From a bacterium (GTDB taxonomy: Bacteria > UBA9089): a stretch of 14,400 nucleotides of DNA. The position numbers were made by a program, and so were the translations under genes. Each line of letters opens with the position of its first letter. The first letter of the stretch is position 1. The notes under the pieces were generated by a model, which did not search any database, had not been told where the DNA came from, and worked only from the letters and a program-made list of their open reading frames with translations. Location of the stretch: NCBI GenBank assembly GCA_003485015.1, contig DNCN01000016.1, positions 1-14,400 on the forward strand, given 5' to 3'. Positions 13,927-14,400 of the stretch are shown here, in pieces.

Positions 13927-14400
13927 ATGAAATTTATGTTAAACTTGAAGACCTGGCCTTTATTCTTCCTTATTCTTCCTTCTGTTCTCTCTGCCCAGAC
14001 AGATACCTCCCCAATAATAGTCGGCGAGGAACTAGTCATAAAGGAGAAGAGGCCAAAGAAGGAAGAGCCCATAGTGAGTAAAGAGGAGGTCTCCTCGGAG
14101 ATGGTGAGCTCGACTTCGGTCTCTCTCTTTGATGACCTCTCTGAAACATTGAGGACCCTGCCTAGCGTTGTTACCCCAGGAGACTTCTCTGGGGCGTTGT
14201 ATATCCGGGGATGCTACCCCTGGGAGACAATCTTCTTACTCGATAATGTCTTCATCTATTGGCCGTATCGATGGGGAGGAATGCTCCTCTTTTACAATAC
14301 CGACCTGATCAAGAGGGTTGACTTCTATGCTGGAGGATACCCGGCCAAGGGAGGTCAGGCCTTGGGAGGGATAATCGATGTCTATTATAAAGAGGGGAAT
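13927..14400 (+). CDS. TonB-dependent outer membrane receptor, N-terminal part (runs off window)
   Basis: The first 158 codons of an outer membrane receptor, open to the window end. A signal peptide MKFMLNLKTWPLFFLILPSV (1-20) is cut near LSAQ. A Ton-box-like EELVIKEKRP (34-43) follows, then a plug domain: LFDDLSETLRTLPSVVTPGD (67-86), LYIRGCYPWETIFLLDNVFI (91-110) and DLIKRVDFYAGGYPAKGGQA (126-145), then LGGIIDV. These match the plug pattern IRG...-LLDxV...-I..V....GGYPA..G....G.IDV. The cysteine in RGC and the tryptophan-rich YWPYRWGG are unusual. I see no N-terminal STN signalling domain. It starts 1 nt after the LolA-like gene stop, so it belongs to the sigma-factor cluster. Confidence 0.9.
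   Translation, partial: MKFMLNLKTWPLFFLILPSVLSAQTDTSPIIVGEELVIKEKRPKKEEPIVSKEEVSSEMVSSTSVSLFDDLSETLRTLPSVVTPGDFSGALYIRGCYPWETIFLLDNVFIYWPYRWGGMLLFYNTDLIKRVDFYAGGYPAKGGQALGGIIDVYYKEGN

Noticed and set aside
13464..14072. 202-codon minus-strand ORF
   Set aside because: It lies opposite the LolA-like gene and the TonB receptor start, both of which have signal peptides and family patterns on the + strand; its own translation shows no recognisable domain.
1..14400. CRISPR arrays, tRNA or rRNA genes
   Set aside because: I found no regularly spaced repeats, tRNA cloverleaf with a TTCRA loop, or rRNA-like segment on either strand by eye.

Overview
The window comes from a diderm (Gram-negative-type) bacterium of moderate G+C. 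It encodes an Mla-type phospholipid ABC system, a TonB-dependent receptor and a LolA-like periplasmic protein, all of which presuppose an outer membrane. The S6-SSB-S18-DUF2232-L9-DnaB gene order and frequent AGA/AGG arginine codons suggest a deeply branching or uncultivated lineage (Desulfobacterota, Nitrospirota or a candidate phylum). I cannot place it further from sequence alone. All supported genes are on the + strand.

Region 1 (about 1-6324) is one tightly packed transcription unit. A sigma70-type promoter (40-69) precedes rpsF, ssb, rpsR, a DUF2232 membrane protein, rplI and dnaB. An ATGA overlap then leads directly into mlaE-mlaF-mlaD homologues. Stop/start overlaps (rplI/dnaB, dnaB/mlaE) and 1-2 nt gaps (rpsR/DUF2232, mlaE/mlaF, mlaF/mlaD) indicate translational coupling of ribosome, replication and envelope-lipid functions.

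Region 2 (6366-9781) encodes nucleotide-sugar enzymes: a UDP-glucose/UDP-GlcNAc 6-dehydrogenase, a DegT/DnrJ/EryC1-family PLP sugar aminotransferase and a GDP-6-deoxy-4-keto-mannose reductase-like SDR. They would supply acidic, amino- and 6-deoxy-sugars for surface glycans. A hairpin overlaps the ribosome binding site of the dehydrogenase. No glycosyltransferase is in view.

Region 3 (9782-10158) is a 377-base gap without a convincing full gene. It holds a possible 31-codon ORF, what may be a decayed minus-strand membrane-protein end, and a perfect 7-bp hairpin. A lone MscS-type channel follows (10159-11220).

Region 4 (11336 to the window end) is the most unusual part. It runs: ECF sigma factor, zinc-finger anti-sigma factor with one membrane helix, a Yip1-like multispan membrane protein with a C-terminal S26 signal-peptidase-like domain whose nucleophile position reads alanine, a secreted LolA/RseB-like protein, and a TonB-dependent receptor cut off by the window end. 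I infer an envelope-sensing cassette in which the LolA-like protein could act as an RseB analogue and the inactive peptidase-like domain as a peptide-binding or sensing module. No experimental or database result supports this inference here.
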